DNA from: Mesostigma viride
Taxonomy: Eukaryota; Streptophyta; Mesostigmatophyceae; Mesostigmatales; Mesostigmataceae
DNA length: 64,000 bases
Assembly: GCA_009746045.1 (NCBI GenBank)
Contig: RPFO01001220.1
Span: forward strand, 41,001-105,000
Direction: 5' to 3'
Positions 46,601-58,068 of this stretch are shown piece after piece (position 1 is the first letter of the stretch; each line of letters starts with the position of its first letter). The notes under the pieces were generated by a model that searched no databases, had not been told where the DNA came from, and saw nothing but the letters and a program-made list of their open reading frames with translations. The position numbers and the translations under genes were made by a program.

Positions 46601-49600
46601 TCGGACGATTGGGCTGTGTCGGCTGATGTGTTGCCCAAAGAGCAGACATCCTCTGTGACCGTACGATCATCACACGTTGCGTTTATCCCAATGTTGACTG
46701 TTGGCCCCGGTAGACCTTGCCCTAGACCTCCCATTCCCCACGGTAGACCTTGCCCTATACCTTCCATTCCCCACGGTAGACCTTGCCCTAGACCTCCCAT
46801 TCCCCATGGTAGACCTTGCCCTAGACCTCCCATTCCCCACGGTAGACCTTCACCTAGACCTTCCATTCCCCACGGTAGACCTTCACCTAGACCTTCCATT
46901 CCCCACGGTAGACCTTGCCCTAGACCTCCCATTCCCCACGGTAGACCTTCACCTAGACCTTCCATTCCCCACGGTAGACCTTGCCCTAGACCTTCCATTC
47001 CCCCACCTGCGTCTCCGCTCCCAGTCCCATTGGCCTGAACAAGTGTCAGCAACACAGCCGCAACAGACGTGGCGCAGCTTGTGGAGGCCTCACGGTTTCC
47101 TGTGGGCAGAAGGAGGCACTTTCCTGCTATCGTCTGTGCTTTTAGCTTGATGTGATAGTATTACTAGGAAATAGAAGATGCACTTTGCCTGTTAATGTGG
47201 TGCTGATGACCCAATTCCTGGGCTGCTTGTCTCACGGGTCCTCGAGCTTGGAGCAAGGCAGTCAACACGTTTTCGCACCCACACCCACACATGCAAACAC
47301 ACACGCACACACACACACGCACATGTATCCTGAACGACAAACCTGGATAAGATAACAGCAGGCTCGAGCTGCCATGGTCCAGATTCTCCAGATTTCTGGC
47401 CGGCACTGGATATCTCGTTGATATGATGGTCACTTTAGTATAGTAATGCGATGCCCGCACTGGATATCTCATTGATATGATGGTCACTATAGTATATTAA
47501 TGTGATGCCTGCGCTGGATATCTCATTGATATGCGCCTGCCCACGCCCGCCGTGTGCGTGCTTGAACAGGAGGGCGCGCGCCGGCTGGTGGAGTCCATCC
47601 AGGCGGGCGGCGCGATGGGCATGCGCGGGTTCCACCTGATGGCCACCTACAGGTACGCTTGTACAGATAGGGCCACTGGGAATAGGGCCTTTGGCCACTG
47701 CCCTGGGAGCATGCCTCCAAGTGCATATCCACACACGCACAGGCGCACACACACGCACACGCATACACACACGCACACGCACACGCACACGCACACGCAC
47801 ACGCACACGCACACGCACACGCACACGCACACGCACACGCACACGCACACGCACACGCACACACACACGCACACGCACACGCACACGCACACGCACACGC
47901 ACACACATCTCTTACTAGCAGTACATGCGAACAATTGCTGCAGAAAGCCGCATCCCTTCGCATGTTCATAAGATGCACCGTGCACGCGCCTTTCAGCTCG
48001 CGGGTGTCCCTGGTGTACTGTTACCCCATGCACGTGTTGCTCTGCACATGCGCGTGCCCTGTTCCTGGCAGTTTGGTGCTGCATTGCAGGTATGGTTTTG
48101 GTGCTGCACTTGCAGGTGCGCCTCCAAGCGCACGCTGAGGCATCCGGCCCAGGCAAGCGGGGTGCGGTCATGGCCAGCGTCAGGCAGCCGGTTGAAGGCG
48201 TCGACGGGTCGACGGTGCACGAGCATAGTGTCATCAAGCATGGCCGTATGCGTGTGCGCTGGACACTAAAGGGTGCGAACCTTGAGGGCCAGTTAATTAT
48301 GGCCTGGACACATGTCGTGTGCCACTTATTGGTCATGGGAACCCAAAGGGGCATGTGAGTGGTTTCTTTGGATTCTCTAACATCGCATCCCTCTACCTCC
48401 TCCCTCCATACGGATGTTTGCTGTACACTGCAACCATATACTTTGTAATGACGTCCTCAGCCGGTCCGTCCAGCCCCTGGACGCCCGCGCTCCGGCCCCC
48501 ACCGCCGCCCCCACGAGCCGTCGCGGCGAGGACGACCGCCGCAGGGGCACCGCCGATGCAGTCGATGCCGATGGGAAGGGAAGCTATGGAGGTTCTGCAG
48601 ACGGAAGCACGTTGGGTAGGACAGGTGGTGGCTCCGGGAGGGCCCAGGAGGCAGCAGCTCCTGGCAGGGACCGTGATGCAAGGCCAGGCAGTGCGGCGCG
48701 CGGGGATTGGACATGCAGCGACTGCGGCGTGCTCAACTTTGCGCGGCGCTCCGCATGCATCGACTGCAAGCTGCCGCGCGCGGTGTCACTGGCCAACACG
48801 GCGGGTATGTGCGCCTGGTGTCGGCTTGCAAACTGCCAGCTGGCAAATGCTCGGAAAGGAATCAAGGCTTTTATCACCTTCCTTGGTTAGGGGGTGGGCC
48901 AGGCAGGCATCGGGTCTGTCTCGGCATCGGGCTCAATCTTGGGGTTAGACAGCTAAGCAGGGGCTGCCTTGGACCTAGGGCTTCGCAAAGCCACCTTAAA
49001 GGCAGGACGGCGCTGTCCGGCCTCTCTGTGCCGGTGGACTCTCCTTTGGTGGTGGTGCATGAGCGTGGGTAGCTGGAGCGCGTGAAGTGACCGCGTTTGT
49101 GGGGAACCGTTGGGCTGTCCCCACAAAAGGTTGACCTGCTGGTTGCATTCCCCGCCTGCTGGTTGCGTACAAGTTCACAGGGGGCGTTTCTTGGCACAGT
49201 CTGCGGAGCTGTGGTGGACATGGTATGAGGTATGACAGCGTCTCATAACTATAGCATCCGCTCGTGTCGGTCGGCGTTCGGTGGTTGTCGTGGTATGAAG
49301 AAACCACGTGCATGGCTTCATGTCTGGGGGTGGGAGAGAGGATGACGCCCTCTGGGTGGCGCTTCCAGTGAGATACTGGCAGGCATACTGGCAGGCCAGC
49401 ATAACCCCACACACAATTCCCATCACACGAGACGTCGTGTCCTGACCCGTGATCTATTTTTTCTTCCTGACATCTAAAAGGGTTTCCTTTCAATTTCCAT
49501 CTTCTTCCCGGCGTCCGTGGTCTTGGGTAATGATTAATTACTGTGGACTTGGGTCATGATGGCCAGCCTCAGACCCCGCGCGTGCGGACACCGCGGCACC

Positions 49601-52600
49601 CGCCAGTCAGTACGCTGCGGCGCCGCCTGCCCCCGCTAGCGCCGCCCCCGCTGGTGACCAGACCAAGCTGGTGCTCCACCTGGAGGGTCTGTACCCGGAG
49701 ACGACGGACGAGCAGGTGTCCAAGGCGATCGGAGAGCACGCGCCGCTCAAGGTGCGGTGGTTCTTGTTTGGTAATGCATGCTAGTGGGCGCGAGCAGTTG
49801 CCGCCCAAGGTGCGGTGGTGGTGGTTGGGTAATGCATGCTAGTGGGCGCGAGCAGTTGCCGCCCAAGGTGCGGTGGTGGTGGTTGGGTACTGCATGCTAG
49901 TGGGCGCGAGCAGTTGCTGCCAAGGTGCGGTGGTGGTGGTTGGGTAATGCATGCTAGTGGGCGCGAGCAGTTGCCGCCCAAGGTGCGGTGGTGGTGGTTG
50001 GGTAATTCATACAAGTGGGCGCGAGCTTTTGCTGAAGGTGCGGTGGTGGTGGTTGGGTAATGCATACTACACCCCCCCTTTGATGTCTAAGATTCTCAGG
50101 TTGAAGATCATGAGACCCTGGATTTGACCTCTACTAGATGTATAATTGTAGTAGAATGTAGTAGAACTTAGTATAATCGAATCACAGTAGTAAGATTATT
50201 TAAGATCGTGAGCCCTGGATTGGTCGGACCCCTTTCTTAAACATCAAGGGGGGTGGGGTAGTGGGCGCGAGCAGTTGCCGCCCAAGGTGCGGTGGTGGTG
50301 GTTGGGTAATGCGTGCTAGTGGGCGCGAGCAGTTGCCGCCCAAGTTGCGGTGGTGGTGGTTGGGTAATGCGTGCTAGTGGGCACGAGCAGTTGCCGCCCA
50401 AGGTGGGGTTTATGGCTAGTGGACCATGGCAGTGCGATTACCGATCAGCCATGGTGTGGTAGTGGCTGGCTGATCCATCAAGGGGAGCAGCGGGGTGGGT
50501 GGGTGGCTGCCCACTGTGTCCGCTCATGGGGATGTTTGAGGATGGTATGGTTGGTGTGATCGTGTGGTTTGAGCGGATTATTTAGGCCTATGGGTCGAGC
50601 ATGTGCCGCGCCCATCATCAGATACACAGACCGAAGCAGCGAGCAGAATTCTACTAAAGCACTGATAATAATATTTGTAACATTATTTGTACTTGAGGCG
50701 GGTTGTGCCCCAAGAACGCCACCTACAAGGGAGCAACGCACCATTACTTGTGCAGCACATGTGTCTGCATGTTGTGCAGACACAGTTGTGCACATGCCTG
50801 CGTACGGAGCTCATGCCTGTGTGAGCTGCTTTCCTGCCCCATGACTGCACGCTTGCCAAGGAGGCAGCAATTTTTGTTGGTGGGCCTTCGACCAGGTCAT
50901 CTCCCTGGCCGCCGGCTGGCGGGCGGGCGGGCGGGCGGGCGGCGGGCGGGCGGGCGGGCGGGCGGGCGGGTGGGCGGGCGGGCGGGCGGGCGGACGGAGG
51001 GACGGATGGAGGGACGGACGGAGGGACGGACGGAGGGACGAACTGAGGGACGGACGGAGGGACGGACGGAGGGACGGACGGAGGGACGGACGGAGGGACG
51101 GAGGGAGGGAGGGACGGAGGGAGGGACGGACGGACGGATGGATGGGTGGATGGATGGGTGGGTGGGTGGGTGGGTGGGTGGGTGGGTGGGTGGGTGGGTG
51201 GATGGGTGGGTGGGTGGGTGGGTGGGTGGGTGGGTGGGTGGGTGGGTGGGTGGGTGGGTGGGTGGGTGGGTGGGTGGGTGGGTGGGTGGGTGGGTGGGTG
51301 GGTGGGTGGGTGGGTGGGTGGGTGGGTGGGTGGGTGGGTGGATGGATGGATGGATGGATGGATGGATGGATGGATGGATGCATGGATGGATGGAGACCCA
51401 CACGGATCTTTGCAGCTGCCAGGTTTGGTGCCTTTCTTGTGGTGGGTGCCGAGCACATCCCTGGGGCTCCCCACGCTATCCTCTGTGTCCATCTACCCAG
51501 TGGTTGTCATGGCGAACCATTCGCGAGGGTGTGAATGCGCCAGCCTCTGCGTGTCTGTATGTGTGCATGCGCGTGTGCTGCCTCCCTGGGCGCCCCCCTG
51601 CAGGAGCTGTTCCACCCCAAGGACCCTGAGACGGGCATGCGTTGTCCCTGGGCCCTGGCCTACTTTGCAAAGGTGCGAGCGCGAATTCAAGTTCTAGAAA
51701 ACTAAAGAACAGTAGTACGTGAATGAAGTAATGCAGTAAATCTTTATGAGCGGGCTATGACGCTGTGCCCCCACGCGGTGCGTGCCAGACTTGGGCCGGC
51801 TCCTGATGCCCTGCTCTTGACGTCTGCTATTCATTTCTTATGATGTGTGACCAGCTGGGTGCATTGACTTCTCCAAACGGTGCATCCGCCCATCCCACCC
51901 CGCCTCACTCTCCACCCTTCCCCCTCCCTGTCCGAATGGGGCTGTTGTCAGCCCCTGGCCTCGCCCCCCCCCCCCCGTAACGTTCTCCTTCATGTCCCTC
52001 GCGTCACATGCTGCATTCACGCTTCGTTGACTGTACGGCCAATCCCATGCATTCCGACGCAGCAATCTTCTGTTTGTCTTCCCTAAACTTGCCCATCCTG
52101 TTTTTGCTCACTTCATCTGCTCATCCCTCTTTTCTCCTCGGCCTTTCTCCGACTGCCCTCCCACACCCATTTCTTCTGCCCTCACCCCTAACAACACTCA
52201 CACCAACACACACACACACACACACACACACCACCACCCACCCACCCCACCACCACCACCACCAACAACAACAACCCCAACCCCAACAACAACCCCACCA
52301 ACCCCTGCCACCCCCAGACGGAGGACGCGTTGCGTGTCAAGACTCTCCTCAACGGCACGCTGCTGCCGGACCTGGGCCTGCGCATGAAGGTCACGTGGGC
52401 TACCCCTGAGGTTCTGGCCTTGAGGGTGCAGCCTCCGGTGCAGGTGGGCGCCTGTGTGCTATGTGTGAGGTGGTTACTTGCATGCACATGGAGTTGAGGG
52501 TCACCAGTACCAAGTACCTTGTCAGCGCATACGTACAGACACGGAATGGGTACACTTGGACACACACACACACACACACAGAAAAGTAGTAAGAAAAAGA

Positions 52601-55600
52601 AGGGAAGCAGCATAACAGGGATGTCATGTCATCTGTCACGTTGACAAGCTGGACTTGAACCCTAGTTGCGCCAGCATCCTATCGTCCGGGCAGCAGCACT
52701 GGCAATGCAGGGGCCAAACTGGGGCTTTTGAATGCTGTTGCGTGTGAGTATTGCCATTCCACGAAAGGGAGCCATGACAAGGTAAAGCCAGGGTTAGCCA
52801 GGGTGAGGTCGCGTGTTGGGTAGCCTGCTAGTGGGCCAATGTCCATCTCGTGCCATGCTGTCATGTCTAGTTTGTGGCCCACATTCACCCATGCCCCCTT
52901 ATTCGGATGGCCTCCTTTCCGTCTGGGCCCCACCTATGCGGTACAACGCAACACACATCCCCGACCCCCCACCCTTGACCCTTCCCTCTCTAGCAGCCAT
53001 TGCAGCCACAACGGCCCTACACGCAAGAACCCCCCGGCCCCCGCCGCCCCTACGCCCCCCCCCGCTCGTCCCGTGACTGGGAGCGCGAGCTGCGCGGCGG
53101 GTATGCTCCACCGTACCCGAGTCATGACGCTGGCGGTGACCCGTTGGATGGCTGGGCACCCAAGGAGTTTGACGAGCACGCGATCAAGCCGGAGCTAGGG
53201 GACGGCCAGGGGGGGCAGGGACACATGTCGTGGCCGATCATGGCCATGCAGGCGCCGGAGGGATACGTGTACGACCCAGGATCGGGCTACTACTACGACG
53301 CGTCATCCGGGTATTACTACGACGCCAGCCGAGGTAAGGGGGGGGGGGGGGGGGGCTATAATAGGCAGTTGTGCGCATGTGGTTGTGCAAATGTGGTTGT
53401 GCGCATGTGGTTGTGCACGTGTAGTTGTGCAGGCGGCATTGTGTGGGCACTGTGTTGTCGGTTGTGCACCGGTGGTCGTGCGTGGACAGTGTTGTGGGGG
53501 GTTGTGTTGCAATGCAAGGGAGCCGTGATGTGGCACAGTGCGGTGTGGGCATACGTCACGGTGTGGCATCGTGCTTGTCTCGGTTTGGTTTGGTTTGCTC
53601 TGTGGCTGTGTGGGTCCAGACATGGAAGTGGGCGCAGCAGCAAAAGGCATGTGGTACAGAGCCAGCCGTGGCACCTGGACTGGTACCCACCGGCAACTGG
53701 ACGTGATTGGACTTGGCTGGTTGCACAGGAACAAGCCGTGGTCACCGCAGGGGCGGTCTCTTGTCCTTAGCCTTGTGCTATCTCTCCTGGCCCCCTTGAT
53801 TATGCAGGTCCTTGTCCCGGCAAGCAGCACAGACGGTGCCTGCCCCATACATGTGCCCATGGCCGAGCCACCTGCCTGTACCCGTGTGGATGCTTGCTGT
53901 GCTGGTGGCTTTGTTGTCCCTTTGAAGCAGGCACGCATGCCACGCCCTGGGAGAGCACAGTAAACGTGGAGGGGTAGTGCTCCCTTCCTCTTGCTGTCTT
54001 GCTCCAGTGCAAGCTTGCTCCACTCGCGGCTTGCCGTGTGTAGAGCACGCCCACAGCCATGGCTCATGCTGGACAAGTCACGCCATCTGCCCCGTTTGAT
54101 GAGACGTTGCAAGTACCTATCAAGTCTTGCCACACGTGCTCACGACGGTCTCGCGGTTGTCTCCCTCCCCCCTGGCCCCTCCCCCCCCCCTCTTCTGCCT
54201 TCTATAATCTGAACGCATGCGCCGTAGGCCTCTACTACGGCAGCCAGTCCGAGACCTGGTACTACTACGACTTCGAACGGCAGTGCCACGTGGAGTACAC
54301 GGGCGGCAGCACGGGCATGCCGCTGGCATCCGCCACCGGGTACGGCAGCACGGCCACCGCAGCAGCAGGGGCCAATAAAGCGGGTGCTGCGGGCGCCACC
54401 ACGCAGGGTTCAGGCGCAGGCACGGAGGGCGGCGACAATGCCGACATGGCATCGGTGAAGGCGGCGTTGGCGGCGGCCAAGGCCAATCTGCTCAAGCAGG
54501 CGGAGAAGCTGAGCAAGAAAGCCAAGGCGGATGCGGCCAAGTCCAAGAAAGGGGGAGCTGCGCCCAAGCAGCGGGTGGACCTGGGGGAGGACCCCGCCGA
54601 CGCGAGTACCAATAACAGCGGCAGCGGTGGGGGAGATGTGTCCGGTAATGCTGGGGACGCATCGGGGGCTGGGGGTGCCAAGAAGGCCCCGCCCCCCGCC
54701 CCCAAGCGCGGGGGTGTCCTGGCCGGTGTGTCCAAGCGCGTGGTGACGACCGTCATAACCAGCAAGCCACAGATCGTGGCCGGTTTCGTGCCCAACCCGG
54801 ACGGTCTCCTCGCCAAGGTCTTTGAAAAGGCGTCGGCGACCACAGGAGCGGCCAAGGGCAGCAAGGGAGAGACGGGGGGGCAGCACGGAGGGGCAGCAGC
54901 GCAGGGGAGCAAGCGGGCACCTGGGAGCTCCCTGGATGGGTCCAGCGGGCCGCAATGGGAGGATGACCGGCCGGCCAAGCGGCACCAGTCGGTGCCAGGT
55001 GGCAGCTCCTCGAGCGGTGTACCGGCGGTGCCCGCGTTTGGAGACGCGCGCACAGAAGGCAAGCCTGTGCAAGGCGTGCTGCATTCCTCCTCCACGCCCA
55101 GGGCCGCTGCGCAGGGCATCCTCCATAAGAGCACGCGGGGGCCCGTCCAGGGCATCCTCCACGTGTCCAAGTTGCGACCGGGGCCCGTGCAAGGCATCCT
55201 CCACCCTCCAAAGGTCTATGGCGGCGCGTCCGGGTCAGCGGGGGCAGCCGGGTCTGCGGGCAGCCGTGGCGCGCCTACCGTGGACTGGGAGTTGGAGCCT
55301 GGGGAGGTGTTGCCGGATGCCCTTGTGGGGGTGGGGGCGCCGCCCATGCCCGTGCGACTGGTGGATGAGTCGTACCTGGACGATGGGACAGAGGGGGGGG
55401 GAGGTGGAGGCGGAGGCTAGGGGTCCCCCTCGCCCCATAATGGACGACACGGGTCGCACGGACGACACAGGCCACACGGGTCATGCAAATGAGATTGGTC
55501 CCGTGCACCAGATGAGCAGCGCGGGCATGGATGGCTCGCGGGATGCGTCGGGACGAGGAGATGTGCCTGCCAACATCCGCATGGCAGAGGAAAGGAGCGA

Positions 55601-56168
55601 CCACGGTCTGGATGCGAGCAGGCAGGGGCCGTCGGATGTGAGTGCCACAGCGGCTGTGAGGCATGCTACCGTGGATAGGACTACGAGGGGGGGGCCTGTG
55701 GTGGACGCAGATGGCGCCCCCGGCCCGGCGGCAGAGCTGGGTGTCACGGCCGCTGCCACTGCTCGCGGCGGTGACTGGGATGGATGGCGTGACGGGGTGG
55801 TGAAGGATGGGAGGGATGGTCTCGAGGGGGGCGCACAAGTGATGGCGCCAGGAGGTGCTGCCCACGCCGGTGGCCATGCAGAGCAAGCAGCGGAAGGGAG
55901 TGCAGACAGGAGGGCCTGGGAGGAGGAGGCGGAGCGGGTGCCGCGGCTCGCTGCGGGCGAGGCATGGGCTGGCAGCGGTGATGTGCAAGGGGTGGAAGAC
56001 GCCAGGAGGGACCTGAACGCAGCGGGGAGGGCGTACGGCGCATCTGACAGCAAGCCTGCCCCGGCGGCGGCGGCAGCACCACTGTACAACCCGTTTGTGG
56101 GTGACGATGAGGGTGGTGAGCAGGAGGAGGAGGAGCATGACGAGGACACGATTGAGGTGTTCATGTAG
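39930..56168 (+). CDS. RBM5/RBM10/SUA-type splicing regulator (RRM-RanBP2 zinc finger-RRM-OCRE)
   Basis: Exons: 39930-42785, 45021-45089, about 46225-46374, 47570-47652, 48461-48804, 49573-49751, 51604-51672, 52318-52443, 52994-53333 and 54228-55420 (or 56168). The start is [13 protein letters not shown]. The first 952 residues are rich in Arg/Asp/Glu/Gly, with DR repeats (40624-40690) and RE repeats (42110-42290), as in spliceosomal proteins. RRM1 has [11 protein letters not shown] (RNP2) and [10 protein letters not shown] (RNP1). A RanBP2 finger follows ([12 protein letters not shown] and ACIDCKLPR). RRM2 has [12 protein letters not shown] and [12 protein letters not shown]. The OCRE repeat is [20 protein letters not shown] plus [16 protein letters not shown] across an intron. 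Family members bind pre-mRNA near splice sites and control alternative splicing. No G-patch is seen. The exon 3 acceptor is not canonical. A 9-G run at 55393 ends the frame at 55420; with one G fewer it stays open to 56168. Confidence 0.9.
42944..43530. repeat. 12-bp tandem array in RBM-like intron 1, about 48 copies
   Basis: Unit gtttggcagcgt with rare variants (tctggc, ttagca, gtgtttgac). Because 12 is a multiple of 3, all frames stay open, giving spurious ORFs on both strands. Confidence 0.97.
43610..45005. repeat. 20-bp tandem array in RBM-like intron 1, about 70 copies
   Basis: Unit catgcctgctcacgcttggc with many C/T and A/G variants, more diverged after 44660. It runs directly up to exon 2. 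Its open frames (42835-45042 and others, up to 735 codons) are repeat artefacts. Confidence 0.97.
45075..45345 (+). repeat. Tandem copies of the exon 2 end and its 5' splice site
   Basis: The junction ccatcgccgacctgctg/gtacgacgcac (splice after 45089) is followed by about seven imperfect copies of ccgacttgctggtacg, spaced 32-45 bp, at about 45111, 45155, 45200, 45233, 45266, 45297 and 45329. Each keeps a tg/gtacg donor-like core. The array thus begins at the exon end and extends it into the intron. Confidence 0.85.
45430..45580. repeat. 21-bp tandem repeat in RBM-like intron 2
   Basis: About seven copies of gaggtaggagatgaatgaagt. Confidence 0.93.
46705..47015. repeat. 33-bp tandem repeat in RBM-like intron 3
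   Basis: About nine copies built of ccccacggtagaccttgccc and tagacctcccatt, with g/c and ccc/tca variants. They translate as a Pro-His-Gly-Arg repeat, a spurious ORF. Confidence 0.95.
47735..47910. repeat. (CACACG)n / (CA)n array in RBM-like intron 4
   Basis: About 28 hexamer units with a few interruptions. Open on both strands, giving artificial Thr-His or Val-Arg peptides. Confidence 0.97.
49740..50425 (+). repeat. 58-bp tandem repeat starting at the exon 6 5' splice site
   Basis: The exon end ctcaag/gtgcggtgg (splice after 49751) is echoed by about eight copies of a 58-bp unit. Each unit includes gtgggcgcgagcagttgccg, then cccaaggtgcggtgg, then ttgggtaatgcatgcta. Every unit therefore carries an aag/gtgcgg donor look-alike. 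A 180-bp non-repeat insert (about 50070-50265) splits the array. Confidence 0.88.
50920..51392. repeat. Compound tetranucleotide array GGGC-GGAC/GGAG-GGTG-GGAT in RBM-like intron 6
   Basis: About 75 bp of GGGC, 140 bp of mixed GGAC/GGAG, 200 bp of GGTG and 45 bp of GGAT follow one another. All are G-rich on the coding strand. The unit changes by single bases along the array, like the 24.7-25.9 kb array. Long ORFs here are artefacts. Confidence 0.96.
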
Positions 56169-57205
56169 GTTGGGCTTGGAGCTTTTCATGCAGCGCTTGG
56201 GTGCGCACATCCTAGAAGTTCAGCAAGTAAGAGAGATTGCTAACCAAGTTACCAATGTCAGCCCTGGCGCTGTTCTTTAAGCGGCATTTGACGAGAATGG
56301 CATGGAGTTGGGCCAGCTTCTTTTGCGTAGGATATTGAAATCAGAGCCTTTTGCAGACTTAGTTAGCGAGAAGTGAGGCAGCTGTGGGTGGGGCAAGTGC
56401 CACTTCCTGCCCTCATTGATGGCTCGGATGTGCCAGATGAACTGCTGGCCTCCGGGGCTGCCATGATGACAGCAACCACCAGAATAATTAGGCCTAGCCA
56501 GGACAGCGTCGCAAGAGCTTTATCGACTGCTGTAAGCAGTGGGCAGATGGTGATCAGGGGGAGCGAGATGTATTCTCAAGGTCTTAGTTCTTGCCTTCAT
56601 TCAAGCTACTACAGTATGAAATGCATGGAACCATCTCATTTGAAATGTTCGTTTTACCCTGGCGTTTCGCCTGTACGGCATAGTAACTATATAGATTGCT
56701 GTGGTAAGTTTTTGGGATATCCGCGCGTGCGCGGGGCGTGGCTAGCTCGTTGCCTGTGTAATGTTCGCCTACGTGTGAGATGTTGTATTATTAGCCTCTT
56801 ACTAGCCACACTTTGCCCACGCAGAGAGTCACTCGATCTCTCAGTGCTGCGATGCCATGCCCTAGCTATGATGAATAGCCATAAGATCATCCTCCACCTA
56901 TGTCAGTCAGTGGTATGATACACCATGGTGGTGCACGTGTGTGCCATGGTACCCCCGCCACAACTAATGCAAGCAAGACCCCAAGAAGCCCAGGGTGTTC
57001 TGGGGGGGCGGGGACCTGATAGTTAACAACAAGCTGTGGAAGCCCGGCGGCCCACGGCTAGGCTAGCCATAATGTAGTCACACCCATGTTTGGGTGATGC
57101 ATGCCTCGGGAGGTACAGTCTAGCTAGCCATACCTTGTGCCACACCAATGCAGGGTAGGACGTAGCCATGCCTATGGCCTAACCAGTAGACCAGTACAAC
57201 AGATA
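56169..57205. other. Downstream of the RBM-like gene
   Basis: Holds the 3' end of the RBM-like gene and intergenic sequence. A frame at 56373-56918 (+, 181 aa) has no recognised motif and AT-richer codon use. No clear polyadenylation signal. Confidence 0.4.
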
Positions 57206-57410
57206 TTAATTAATTAATTAATTAAACTCGTGCTCCCGTTGGGGAGTCACGGAGCACCGGAGTGCTTTTAATCCCTGTATGTGCACAACAGGAAGAAATG
57301 GCAGAGGCCCCCTTTCTCCTTCATGCCAGAGACATGCCACAGCTGCAATCGGACACGATAGACGATCCGGCAAGTTCTGTGGGTGCGATAAGGCCCATGT
57401 GAGCATATCA
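57206..57410 (-). repeat. Dispersed repeat (SINE or LINE 3' end), minus copy with TTAA tail
   Basis: Reverse-oriented relative of 12870-13076. On the minus strand it ends ctccccaacgggagcacgag, then about five TTAA units (57206-57226). The same tail type marks the inserts at 11846-12137 and 33297-33339, and similar TTAA runs occur at 1-12 and 23377-23392. Confidence 0.75.
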
Positions 57411-58068
57411 TAACAAGGAGCGTGGGCAAGTAAACTGATCATAGCCAGGACGTAGCATAGCTGTACAAGGGCTAAGCTAAGGCTAGGGCTGGTTGTGTAC
57501 CGTGGGTTAGCGGTGCACGTGACTAGGAATGTTGGCACGGCTAGGCAAACATTCTAGGCATGGATGCCACAGCAGCAGTGACTACCAATGATTACAAGCT
57601 AGCTAGCTAGGCGCGCATGAATGAATGCAAGCACAAGTACAGCGCAACACGCATAACTAGATCGGTGGATCTGCTTAGCTGCGCAGGCTCCCATTTCTGC
57701 GCGCAAGGAATCATAACAACTAATAAGGGATCAAGAAATTAACCATATAGTAGTATGTGCTTCATTATTGGCATATACAATGGAAATGCCAGCCCCAAAG
57801 CTGGAACTGACGAAGCTACACTTTGCAGCCCTGCACTACTTGCCTAGGAATAATCAATATACAAGTCAGGAAGATGGAGTACAAGTGTAGCATACTACAA
57901 TGCACAAAATTCTTGTTGTTTGGTGCCGCAAAGGTGGCCTCGTGAAAAGGCTGAATTGCATGGCAATCTACCTTAGCCCACACGGCACCGATGCTGCCGA
58001 TGGTATGATTCATGCAACCCATGCAACCACAGCAGGCCTTTGTTATGTCATATGTCACTTGACAGCTG
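57411..58068. other. Intergenic, 3' flank of the right-hand gene
   Basis: No confident frame. Short gctagctagct run near 57597. Confidence 0.4.

Noticed and set aside
50683-51697. ORFs up to 308 codons on both strands
   Set aside because: Translation of the compound GGGC/GGTG array within intron 6; only 51604-51672 is exon.
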